Shown: piece by piece, positions 31,662 through 38,459 of the stretch
Layout of the letters: each line of letters begins with the position of its first letter
How positions within the stretch are numbered: the first letter of the stretch is position 1
Source of the DNA: Lachnospiraceae bacterium
GTDB lineage: Bacteria; Bacillota; Clostridia; Lachnospirales; Lachnospiraceae
Assembly: GCA_024680595.1 (NCBI GenBank)
Contig: JAILCB010000137.1
Coordinates: 1-38,459 of the forward strand
Length of the DNA stretch: 38,459 nt
Direction: 5' to 3'
Translations under genes and position numbers: made by a program
The notes under the pieces: model-generated
Told to the model about the DNA's origin: nothing
Seen by the model: the letters and a program-made list of their open reading frames with translations, nothing else
Database searches by the model: none

Positions 31662-33269
31662 ATGATAAAGATTGAAATTAGTAATGACAAATTCAGACAT
31701 GATGCCTTTGTGATGACAAAGGCTTTCTTTCCGGAGGAAGATCTGGAGGTTGTAGAGACCAAGGCGATTTCCCCCGGAGACCGGCTCAAGGCCTGCTCTT
31801 TGGGAGAGGGATTGGGATATACTACAAAGCTCAATCTCCGGCAAAGGGCCCTTTCAGACTCCGGGGAAGGGGTGGAGCGCCTTGAAAACCTGGACTTTCG
31901 GGATGGGGATGAGGAGCCGGAGAGCCCGGACAGTTTAGGACAGGCGGATAGGCCTGAGCTTGTAAGGAATTCAGTGGGGGCCCTGATTCTATGGGACGGG
32001 CGTCCGGTGGCGGATGTGGCTGTGACGGAGAATGAGGTGCCCAATTCCGTGGCTATGCGAAATGAGCTGAAGAGACGGATTTATGCGGATCTGTCGGCTG
32101 TCTGTGACCGGGAGCTGCCCTGGGGGGCTTTGACCGGAGTCAGGCCCACAAAGCTGGTTCGGGATCTCCTGGGACAGGGTCTAAGCAGGGACAATCTCCG
32201 GACTCTTTTCCGGCAATACTATTATGTGGGGCGGGAAAAGACAGACTTAGCCCTGAATATTGCGGAATATGAGTCGGAAATCCTATCCCGGGCCCCCTTT
32301 CATAAGGGCTACAGCCTCTATGTGGGCATACCCTTTTGTCCCACTACCTGCCTTTATTGCTCTTTTCCCTCCTATCCTATCTGCCAATGGAAGGGCAGGA
32401 CGGGAGAATATCTGGATGCCCTGAGAAAGGAGATGGAATTTGTCTCCGGCCGTTTCCCGGGCCGGGTGCCGGACACCATCTATGTGGGAGGGGGGACACC
32501 AACATCTCTCTCTCCGGTGGATCTGGACCGGCTCTTAGGTATGCTTTCGGAATACTTTGATATAGGAAAGACTCTGGAGTTTACCGTGGAGGCGGGCCGG
32601 GCGGACTCCATTACGGCAGGAAAACTCCGGGTTCTAAGGAAATATGGGGTAGGGAGGATCTCTGTGAATCCCCAGACCATGAATGATGAAACCCTGAAGC
32701 TGATTGGAAGGCACCATACGGCGGAACAGGTGAAGAGAGCCTTCTATCTGGCTCGGGATGAGGGATTTAATAATATTAATATGGATACCATTCTGGGCCT
32801 TCCCAATGAGGCGGTGGCCGAGGTGGGCAGGACCATGGAGGAGATTAGTGCCATGGGACCCGACAGTCTGACTGTTCATTCCCTGGCCCTGAAGCGGGCT
32901 TCCAGGCTGAACCGGGAGATTACCGAGCTGGGATATGAGGTTTTCCGGAATACGGAGGAAACCATGGCTTTGGCGGGCTCTACGGCAGCGGGCATGGGGA
33001 TGAAGCCCTATTATCTCTACCGGCAGAAGAATATGGCCGGGAACTTTGAGAATACCGGTTTCTGCAGGCCCGGCAAGGAAGGCCTCTATAATATTCTCAT
33101 TATGGAGGAGGTACAGAGCATTATCGCCCTGGGGGCCGGAACCGTGACCAAAAGGGTCAGTGGTGACGGTCAGATTAGCAGGTGCGATACGACAAAGGAT
33201 CCCGGTCTCTATATCCGGGATATTGATGAGATGATAGAGAGGAAGAGAAAGCTTTTTTCAGAAGATTAG
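31662..33269 (+). CDS. hemZ: Coproporphyrinogen dehydrogenase-like radical SAM protein HemZ
   Basis: HemZ belongs to the HemN-like radical SAM family. The 4Fe-4S cluster ligands are C226, C230 and C233 in FCPTTCLYCSFPSYP, with YVGGGTPTSLSP, the glycine-rich SAM contact, after it. The HemZ N-terminal domain includes GALTGVRPTKLVRDLL. An acidic insert at about 65-98 (SDSGEG and DGDEEPESPDS) is lineage-specific. A GTG start at 31614 is possible, but the ATG at 31662 (MIKIEIS) matches HemZ N-termini better; the ribosome binding site is weak either way. Direct biochemical proof of heme synthesis by HemZ proteins is limited; it may have another porphyrin-linked role. Confidence 0.88.
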   Translation: MIKIEISNDKFRHDAFVMTKAFFPEEDLEVVETKAISPGDRLKACSLGEGLGYTTKLNLRQRALSDSGEGVERLENLDFRDGDEEPESPDSLGQADRPELVRNSVGALILWDGRPVADVAVTENEVPNSVAMRNELKRRIYADLSAVCDRELPWGALTGVRPTKLVRDLLGQGLSRDNLRTLFRQYYYVGREKTDLALNIAEYESEILSRAPFHKGYSLYVGIPFCPTTCLYCSFPSYPICQWKGRTGEYLDALRKEMEFVSGRFPGRVPDTIYVGGGTPTSLSPVDLDRLLGMLSEYFDIGKTLEFTVEAGRADSITAGKLRVLRKYGVGRISVNPQTMNDETLKLIGRHHTAEQVKRAFYLARDEGFNNINMDTILGLPNEAVAEVGRTMEEISAMGPDSLTVHSLALKRASRLNREITELGYEVFRNTEETMALAGSTAAGMGMKPYYLYRQKNMAGNFENTGFCRPGKEGLYNILIMEEVQSIIALGAGTVTKRVSGDGQISRCDTTKDPGLYIRDIDEMIERKRKLFSED

Positions 33270-33272
33270 AAT

Positions 33273-34055
33273 ATGTCCTGTATATTTTTTGATATTGACG
33301 GAACCCTTTGGAATGTGAATAATGAGATACCTGAAAGCGCGGCCCGGACGGTGAAGAGATTGAGGGAAATGGGCCATGAGACCTTTCTCTGCACCGGGCG
33401 CAGCCGGGCCTTCATCTATGACGAGAACCTATTAAGTCTGGATTTCTCGGGGATTATATCGGGCTGCGGAACCATGATTGAGTACCATGGGGATACGGTT
33501 TTCTATAAGAGGCTGCAGAATAGGGATGTGGAACGCATGCTGGTGATATTGAGGGAGCACGGCTTCCGTCCGGTGCTGGAGGGCAGGGAATACCTCTATC
33601 TGGACTGGGAGGATTTTTCCGGAACCTTCTATGGGGAGAAGCTGAGACGGGAGATGGGAGACAAGCTGCACTCGATTCAGGAGGACTGGGGCAGGTGGGA
33701 GATTTCCAAGCTTTCCTGCGCCACAGAGAATGCCAGGCGGCAAGAGTGCTTCGACAGGCTCGGGGATGAGTATGATTTTCTGATTCACGACGAGAATGTA
33801 TGCGAGATGGTCCCCAAGGGCTTTGATAAGGCCACGGGCATTCAAAAGGTATGTGAGCTTTTGGACATTGGAATAGAGGATACATACGCTTTTGGAGACA
33901 GCGTCAATGATCTGGGCATGTTCCGGGTGGTGGGAAAGGCCATTGCCATGGGAAATGGGTCCAAGGCGGCTAAGGAAGCCGCGGACTATGTGACTAGTCC
34001 CATGTTTGAGGACGGCATATGGAATGGCTGTCAGCATTTCGGACTCCTGGGATAA
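33273..34055 (+). CDS. Cof-type HAD-IIB family phosphatase
   Basis: A 260-residue cytoplasmic hydrolase of the HAD superfamily, probably acting on a sugar phosphate or related small phosphate. Motif I is FFDIDGTLW with the nucleophile Asp, motif II the T in FLCTGRSR, motif III K in GFDKATGIQKV, and motif IV GDSVNDLGMF. The cap between motifs II and III is of the IIB (Cof) type. AGAAGATTAGA precedes the ATG, only 3 bases after the hemZ stop, so the two are cotranscribed. Confidence 0.92.
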   Translation: MSCIFFDIDGTLWNVNNEIPESAARTVKRLREMGHETFLCTGRSRAFIYDENLLSLDFSGIISGCGTMIEYHGDTVFYKRLQNRDVERMLVILREHGFRPVLEGREYLYLDWEDFSGTFYGEKLRREMGDKLHSIQEDWGRWEISKLSCATENARRQECFDRLGDEYDFLIHDENVCEMVPKGFDKATGIQKVCELLDIGIEDTYAFGDSVNDLGMFRVVGKAIAMGNGSKAAKEAADYVTSPMFEDGIWNGCQHFGLLG

Positions 34056-34112
34056 GAATCCCGGAAAAGGACATGGTATGGCAGAATTTTTGCGGGAAAC
34101 CACCGCTTTCAT

Positions 34113-34200
34113 CGCAGAGCCGCCGGGAAGAAATATGTCGGCTAAAGCCGGCCGGCGGCTCGCGGGCGAGAGGGTGCGATATACATCTTCCCTCTCGATT
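34113..34200 (+). repeat. Dispersed structured repeat, family 1, copy C
   Basis: An 88-base unit starting CGCAGAGCCGCC and ending CCCTCTCGATT. GAGCCGCC (34117-34124) pairs perfectly with GGCGGCTC further on, enclosing an inner GTCGGC/GCCGGC hairpin with TAAA loop; a second hairpin CGAGAGGG/CCCTCTCG follows. It is directly followed by copy D. Confidence 0.9.
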
Positions 34201-34288
34201 CGCAGAGCCTCCGGGAAGAAATATGTCGGCTAAAGCTGGCCGGCAGCTCGCGGGCGAGAGGGTGCGATATGCATCTTCCCTCTCGATT
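34201..34288 (+). repeat. Dispersed structured repeat, family 1, copy D
   Basis: Same 88-base unit, directly in tandem, differing from copy C at 4 positions. The second hairpin is identical in its arms and the loop differs at one base; the outer arm has two mismatches compared with copy C. Confidence 0.9.
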
Positions 34289-34377
34289 TGAATGGATCCG
34301 CAAGGGAAAATCCATAATGATGTGCTAGCAGGCCCCATCTGTATTTGGGGTTTAGAAAAGAAAGGAGATAAGTATCA

Positions 34378-34899
34378 ATGAGTCAGAACCCAATTGTAAC
34401 GATAACCATGGAGGACGGCGGCGTCATGAAGGCAGAGCTCTATCCGGACATTGCCCCCAATACCGTTAATAACTTCATTAGCCTAATTCGGAAGGGCTTT
34501 TATGACGGGATTATTTTTCACAGGGTTATAAAGGGCTTCATGCTGCAGGGGGGAGATCCGGAGGGTACCGGCATGGGCGGCCCTGACTATTCCATAAAGG
34601 GAGAGTTCTCCAGCAATGGTTTCCAAAATGACCTAAAGCATGACGAGGGCGTGCTGTCCATGGCCAGAACCATGGTTCCGGATTCTGCAGGAAGCCAGTT
34701 CTTCATTATGCACAAGAAATCCCCTCATTTAGATGGGGATTATGCGGCCTTTGGGAAGATTACAGAAGGCATGGATGTGGTGAACCGGATTGCGGAAACG
34801 GCTACAGACTATGCGGACAGACCCCTTAGCCCCCAGGTCATGAAGAGTGTCACGGTGGAGACCTTTGGAGTGGACTATCCGGAGCCTGAAAAGCTGTAA
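34378..34899 (+). CDS. ppiB: Cyclophilin-type peptidyl-prolyl cis-trans isomerase
   Basis: A 173-residue cytoplasmic PPIase of the cyclophilin class, helping protein folding by turning X-Pro bonds. The core is intact: FHRVIKGFMLQGGDPEGTGMGG includes the catalytic Arg, SQFFIMHKKSPHLDGDYAAFG holds the FFI and the L-D-G loop, and the family ending is present. It has no signal peptide, so it is not the lipoprotein PrsA/PpiA type. AAAGGAGATAAG precedes the ATG. The family 1 repeat pair lies upstream. Confidence 0.95.
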   Translation: MSQNPIVTITMEDGGVMKAELYPDIAPNTVNNFISLIRKGFYDGIIFHRVIKGFMLQGGDPEGTGMGGPDYSIKGEFSSNGFQNDLKHDEGVLSMARTMVPDSAGSQFFIMHKKSPHLDGDYAAFGKITEGMDVVNRIAETATDYADRPLSPQVMKSVTVETFGVDYPEPEKL

Positions 34900-34936
34900 A
34901 AGTCAGGAAGATTAGGAATAAACGAACCATAGAAAA

Positions 34937-34966
34937 AAGCCTGCCGGGTTTTTATCCGACAGGCTT
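34937..34966 (-). terminator. Intrinsic terminator overlapping the ABC exporter stop codon
   Basis: AAGCCTGTCGG and CCGGCAGGCTT (minus strand, complement of 34956-34966 and 34937-34947) form an 11-bp stem with one mismatch, followed by T's to 34933. The exporter stop codon (34952-34954) lies in the loop region, so the stem uses the last coding codons. In the plus direction the T-run is weaker, so it may also stop ppiB transcripts partly. Confidence 0.85.
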
Positions 34967-36691
34967 TACTTTTCCATTCTCTACCTTGAATACATATTCA
35001 CAATTCTTTATGGTGGTGAGCCGGTGGGCGATAATAATTAGGGTTTTCCTGCCGTGGAGCCGGTCGATGGCCTCCATTACCGCCTTTTCCGTTTCATTGT
35101 CCAGGGCGCTGGTGGCTTCGTCCAGAACCAGAATCTCCGGATCTCCGTAGAGGGCCCGGGCAATACCGATTCTCTGTCTCTGGCCCCCGGACAGGCGCAC
35201 CCCCCTCTCGCCCACCTCTGTGTCCAGGCCTTCCGGCAGGGATTTCACGAATTCAGACAGCTGGGCCTCATCTAAGGCGGCCCAGACCTTGTCTTCATCA
35301 ATCTCCTCCCTGTCAATACCAAAGGCCACATTGGCCCGGATACTCTCATCCGCCAGATAGATGGCCTGGGGAATATAGGACAGCTTTCTGGACCAGGACA
35401 GGGGATAGTCATGGACCCGGGCCCTGCCATAATGAACTGCCCCCTGTCTGGGATATAGGATGCCCAGAATCACGTCGGCCAGAGTGGACTTGCCGGCCCC
35501 GCTTTCCCCGATGAGTCCCACCGAGCTGCCTAGGGGTATTTGAAAACTCACATTCTCAAGTACATCCGAATCCGTATTGGGATAGCGGTAGGAGAGATCC
35601 TGCACTTCAATGGAGGAAACTCCCTCTGAGGTCTCCGGAAAGTCTCCCTTATCGGTGATTTCCACCCCAATCATGTCCTCGGTTTCCTTTAGATCGTGAT
35701 ATATGAGATCAATGGAGGGCCGGAGGAAGGTGATATTATTGAGATAATTACTGATTTTTCCCACCGAGGGCAGGAGCTTGAAGGCCGCCACCGCAAAGGC
35801 CGCCAGCTGGGGCAGGATGGAATTCAGGTCCGTACCGCTTATGAGCTTGAAGACCAGAACCAGCATAATGGCCGCCACACAGACGGTTTCGATGATGTAC
35901 TTGGGGATGGTGCCAAAGAAATTGGTGAGAATTAAGGCATTCATCTTCTTCTCACCGCAATGGACAAAGGTATTTACAAAGTATTTCTCCCGGTGCAGGA
36001 TCTTGATGTCCTTCACTGCCCCCAGGGCCTGATTAATGGCCTGGTGCATCCTGCCGTCATATTGCTGGTTGATTTTTCCATAATTATGGACCCTCTCCCT
36101 GGTGAGCAGGCGGAAGGCCCCCATACAGATGAGGAGAATGCCCGCCACAGTGATGCACATAATTGGGTCATTCAGGACCAGATAGCCTGTCAGGAGAAAG
36201 GACAGGAGAAACTCACTGGTCACATTGAGCACGGATAGGATGAGCTGAAAGAGCCGGTCCGTATCCAGCATGATATTCCGGATCATATCGGATGTATTAT
36301 GATCCAGGTGGTAGGTATAGGGCTTTTTCAGGTAGCAGTCAATGAGCCTTCCCGCCACCTTGAGCTGGTTCCTGTAAATATAGGAGTACTGGAAATAGTA
36401 CATTAGGCTGAGATAGAGGTTCTTTATCAGATAAACAATGATAATGACTATGACAATGAAGATAAAAAAGTCCGTGGTATTCTTCATATGCAGGGCCCTG
36501 TAGACAAAGCGGACCGGCCCCGGCTCCTCAATGACCTCCGGGGTGGAGATGAGCTGGATTAAGGGGAGGATTAGGGATACTCCCATGAGCTCCATGCAGG
36601 CCCCGAAGAAGATAGCGATGAAAAGGGCGACCATCTGCCGCCTTTGTTTCTTTGTGAATATGTACTTTAATTTCCGGAGGATATCTTTCAT
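34952..36691 (-). CDS. PglK/MsbA-like ABC exporter (half transporter)
   Basis: A 579-residue half transporter with membrane domain (about 1-340, six helices) and ATPase (about 360-579). Walker A GESGAGKST (395-403), Q442, signature LSGGQRQR (500-507), Walker B ILVLDEATSALD (520-531) and H556 are all in place. The membrane domain starting FIAIFFGACMELMGVSLILP resembles lipid-linked oligosaccharide flippases of the PglK type. A glycosyltransferase gene lies 67 bases upstream on the same strand, so a surface glycan or glycolipid substrate is the best inference. The upstream ribosome binding site (TAGGT) is weak. The stop lies in the terminator stem. Confidence 0.9.
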   Translation of the reverse strand: MKDILRKLKYIFTKKQRRQMVALFIAIFFGACMELMGVSLILPLIQLISTPEVIEEPGPVRFVYRALHMKNTTDFFIFIVIVIIIVYLIKNLYLSLMYYFQYSYIYRNQLKVAGRLIDCYLKKPYTYHLDHNTSDMIRNIMLDTDRLFQLILSVLNVTSEFLLSFLLTGYLVLNDPIMCITVAGILLICMGAFRLLTRERVHNYGKINQQYDGRMHQAINQALGAVKDIKILHREKYFVNTFVHCGEKKMNALILTNFFGTIPKYIIETVCVAAIMLVLVFKLISGTDLNSILPQLAAFAVAAFKLLPSVGKISNYLNNITFLRPSIDLIYHDLKETEDMIGVEITDKGDFPETSEGVSSIEVQDLSYRYPNTDSDVLENVSFQIPLGSSVGLIGESGAGKSTLADVILGILYPRQGAVHYGRARVHDYPLSWSRKLSYIPQAIYLADESIRANVAFGIDREEIDEDKVWAALDEAQLSEFVKSLPEGLDTEVGERGVRLSGGQRQRIGIARALYGDPEILVLDEATSALDNETEKAVMEAIDRLHGRKTLIIIAHRLTTIKNCEYVFKVENGKVKPVG

Positions 36692-36734
36692 AATAAACCT
36701 AACATTCCTGTAATATTGGGGATTATTGGGGGTG

Positions 36735-36750
36735 GGGGACCCGGGTCCCC
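36735..36750. other. Perfect 16-bp palindrome between glycosyltransferase and exporter genes
   Basis: GGGGACCCGGGTCCCC reads the same on both strands. It lies in the 67-base gap and could be a binding site, or form a short GC-rich hairpin in the transcript. It may also be chance in a G-rich tract. Confidence 0.5.
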
Positions 36751-36758
36751 TTCCGCCC

Positions 36759-38042
36759 CTATTTCCTTTTGCCGTCCCGGGTCTTTAGCTGCTTTATCCT
36801 TTCGGCCGCCCCATTCCTGACGAGAGAGGTAATTCTCTTTCGGTTCAGTCCGGGATAGAAGTAGCGTTCCAAGAGTCCCGGATTTGGATTTTCCCCGGGC
36901 AGAACCTCAGATCTCCTACCGGATGCGGCCTTTTTCCCCGGTCTAAGGGAATGGAGGTAGGAGAGGGGGCCCTTGGGCTTTCTGGGGGCAAGGGGGCTTG
37001 TCAGGTCGTAGAGAAAGATGTCCCTTCCCGGAATGGAGAGCAGAATATTAGCCTCCATGGGCCGCAGTTTTAAGCCGTAGCTCCTAATAATCCGGTAGGG
37101 CAGGAGAGAGGTGGAGAAGAGCTGGTTCTGCTGTCTGCCCTTCCCGTTTTCTTCCTTTCTTTCAGACTTTCCGGCCATCCTTATATTTCCGTCCCTGACC
37201 TTTAGCCCGTATAGATCCGCCTGCCCGGGCAGATCCATATTCTCAAAATAAGCGTCGTAGCGGGCCCCTGACTCCTGGGTATGGGAGAAATGGTAGGCCC
37301 GGGACGGCCCCATCCTTAAGGGGACCTGCAGGTCCGTCACGGCATTTACCGTATGCTCCCCCTCGTCAAAGAAATTCGTGGTATAGGAGATTCTGGGATA
37401 GAGGAAGAAGCGCCGGGTCTGGATCAGATATTTAATGGCATATTTGAGCCAGGAGCTTTCTCCCCATTCTGCCGCATTGGAGGGCATGCCGTTCCCATGC
37501 AGGTCTTCTCCGTCGTGGACAGACAGCCAGGACCGGAAGTCCTCCCATTGGTCCTCTGTCCAGGCCTGGCCCCAGCTGGAGGCCAGCTGAAAGTACCAAT
37601 TATCATATCCGTCATCGATGGGCTCGAAGGGGAGCCTGGCAAAAACCTGAAACCTGTGATTATAGAGGGAAACACCTGCAACAGAGGGGTCGGTTTCTGT
37701 GAAGGAGAGGGCGGCTGATGCATAGGAATAGAATTCCGGGGAAACATATAGGTCATCCTCCAGCATGATGATGCTGCCGTATTCATGGGTCAGGTCGCCG
37801 CAGGATAATATGTGCTGCTTTAGCCCCATCTGGTCCGCCCTCAAAAGAAGCCGCATATCCCCGTGGGTCCAGCGGAAGGCCTGGGCAATGTCCCGGACCT
37901 CCCGGGTCCCGCCTCCGTCCAGGCTAATGACCAGGGGTATATTCATGTCCGGATAGCCGGCGGCGGAGAGACTTTTTAATAGGCGTTTAAGAGAGCCGGC
38001 CCTCTCATAGCCGACCACAACAATGGCAGGGGTATATTGCAT
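36759..38042 (-). CDS. Glycosyltransferase, GT-A fold (GNT-I/GT2-like)
   Basis: A 427-residue putative transferase with a Rossmann-like nucleotide-sugar fold: AIVVVGYERAGSLKRLLKSL at the start, the metal-binding acidic motif MLEDDLYVSPEF (E95, D96, D97), and the aromatic SSWGQAWTEDQW motif typical of this group of bacterial transferases. There is no signal peptide or membrane helix; it probably works on the cytoplasmic face. A long C-terminal part (about 270-427) has a basic, low-complexity stretch. It is likely followed in the same operon by the flippase-like exporter. The transferred sugar cannot be told. AAGGAC precedes the ATG. Confidence 0.85.
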   Translation of the reverse strand: MQYTPAIVVVGYERAGSLKRLLKSLSAAGYPDMNIPLVISLDGGGTREVRDIAQAFRWTHGDMRLLLRADQMGLKQHILSCGDLTHEYGSIIMLEDDLYVSPEFYSYASAALSFTETDPSVAGVSLYNHRFQVFARLPFEPIDDGYDNWYFQLASSWGQAWTEDQWEDFRSWLSVHDGEDLHGNGMPSNAAEWGESSWLKYAIKYLIQTRRFFLYPRISYTTNFFDEGEHTVNAVTDLQVPLRMGPSRAYHFSHTQESGARYDAYFENMDLPGQADLYGLKVRDGNIRMAGKSERKEENGKGRQQNQLFSTSLLPYRIIRSYGLKLRPMEANILLSIPGRDIFLYDLTSPLAPRKPKGPLSYLHSLRPGKKAASGRRSEVLPGENPNPGLLERYFYPGLNRKRITSLVRNGAAERIKQLKTRDGKRK

Positions 38043-38296
38043 AGAATTTGTCCTTTATAATGAATATATCGAAGATAATTTCGTTTCATTTTATCATTGA
38101 GGAGAAATTGAGACAAGTGTCACACTTCATTTGGCAAAATAAGAAAATGCAAAAAAACAATGAATTATCTTACATTTTGTAGTATCATAGGAAAATAAGC
38201 CCCAAAAGCCTATTGACTGTATACAGGCGACAGAACTAAAAACCTATGTCAGATAGGATATGGGATATAGATGAAATCTATCAGGAGAATGAATAT

Positions 38297-38459
38297 ATGG
38301 GAATGCAGGAAATAGGAAGCAAGCAGACACTTCATGCGGTGGGCGACAGGGTGGAAACCATCGAGATTGTTCTGAAAGGGGCAATAAAGGCCACGGACGG
38401 CAATGCCGAGGTGATTCTCAAAAACGGCGCAATGATTGGAAACCTGGAAACGCCGGGAG
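38297..38459 (+). CDS. Cyclic-nucleotide-binding-type protein, 5' part (cut by window edge)
   Basis: An open frame starting at ATG 38297 (MGMQEIGSKQTLHAVGDRV) runs off the right edge with no stop after 54 codons. ATCAGGAGAATG supplies a good ribosome binding site. IEIVLKGAIKATDG and VILKNGAMIGNLE resemble the beta-roll of a cyclic-nucleotide-binding domain, as in Crp/Fnr-like proteins. Whether a DNA-binding domain follows is unknown. The 254-base gap before it, shared with the divergent glycosyltransferase, is AT-rich; it holds no gene and only weak promoter matches. Confidence 0.55.
   Translation, partial: MGMQEIGSKQTLHAVGDRVETIEIVLKGAIKATDGNAEVILKNGAMIGNLETPG

Larger units (their letters stand above)
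34056..34377. other. Intergenic region holding tandem family 1 repeats
   Basis: A 322-base gap between the HAD and cyclophilin genes. Its centre (34113-34288) is occupied by two tandem family 1 units. Nothing else is evident apart from the ppiB ribosome binding site (AAAGGAGATAAG). Confidence 0.8.

Noticed and set aside
33994-34338. Minus-strand open frame across the family 1 repeats
   Set aside because: The frame only reflects the repeats; the similar frame at 6480-6776 has the same repeat origin. There is no ribosome binding site or family.
38103-38296. Promoter for the cyclic-nucleotide-binding gene (TTGACT near 38213)
   Set aside because: No acceptable -10 box at proper spacing was found, so it is not listed as a feature.

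Overview
The window looks like a chromosomal segment from a motile, anaerobic, low-to-mid GC Gram-positive bacterium of the Clostridia, most likely Lachnospiraceae. The taxonomic call is an inference. It rests on the chemotaxis/FliA end of a flagellar cluster with the CheC-CheD pair, strong GGAGG-type ribosome binding sites, rubredoxin, HemZ, and small envelope proteins of a kind found in clostridial flagellar operons. I see no transposase, integrase, phage or CRISPR signature.

Layout. 1-6493 (+): end of a flagellar/chemotaxis operon: cheA (5' end outside the window), cheW, cheC, cheD, a small membrane protein, the flagellar sigma factor, and three envelope or unknown proteins, the last with a Ser-rich repeat linker and an MltG-like C-terminal domain. 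A terminator follows. 6494-13953: housekeeping and single genes: endonuclease III, a DUF4190-like membrane protein (-), Tex (-), rubredoxin, a YgjP-like metallopeptidase, tRNA-Leu(UAG), a six-TM protein and an aspartoacylase-type M14 hydrolase. 13979-23752 (-): a ten-gene Mrp/Mbh-type cation antiporter operon carrying four NuoL/M/N-like subunits and no redox module, read from a perfect consensus promoter. 23966-29191 (+): a divergent three-gene cluster that encodes a ZorA/MotA-like channel with a long coiled-coil tail, a ZorB/MotB-like peptidoglycan-binding stator partner, and a double-FHA ABCG-type transporter. 29225-34899 (+): a cytoplasmic GH13 enzyme, thiamine pyrophosphokinase, HemZ, a Cof-type HAD phosphatase and a cyclophilin. 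34952-38042 (-): a glycosyltransferase and a PglK/MsbA-like ABC exporter, probably for a surface glycan. 38297-38459 (+): the start of a cyclic-nucleotide-binding-type protein, cut by the window edge.

The two most interesting items are the motor-plus-FHA-transporter cluster, which joins a Zorya-like proton motor to an Rv1747-like transporter without the known Zorya effectors, and the four-pump Mrp operon. The two share one short divergent intergenic region, so an ion-gradient generator and an ion-driven motor lie back to back. A second layer is a set of dispersed structured intergenic repeats: an 88-bp family at about 6560, 25566, 34113 and 34201, and a roughly 60-bp family at about 6661, 7541, 12899 and 30586. 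Their stems are largely conserved between copies, in part by wobble or inserted base pairs.
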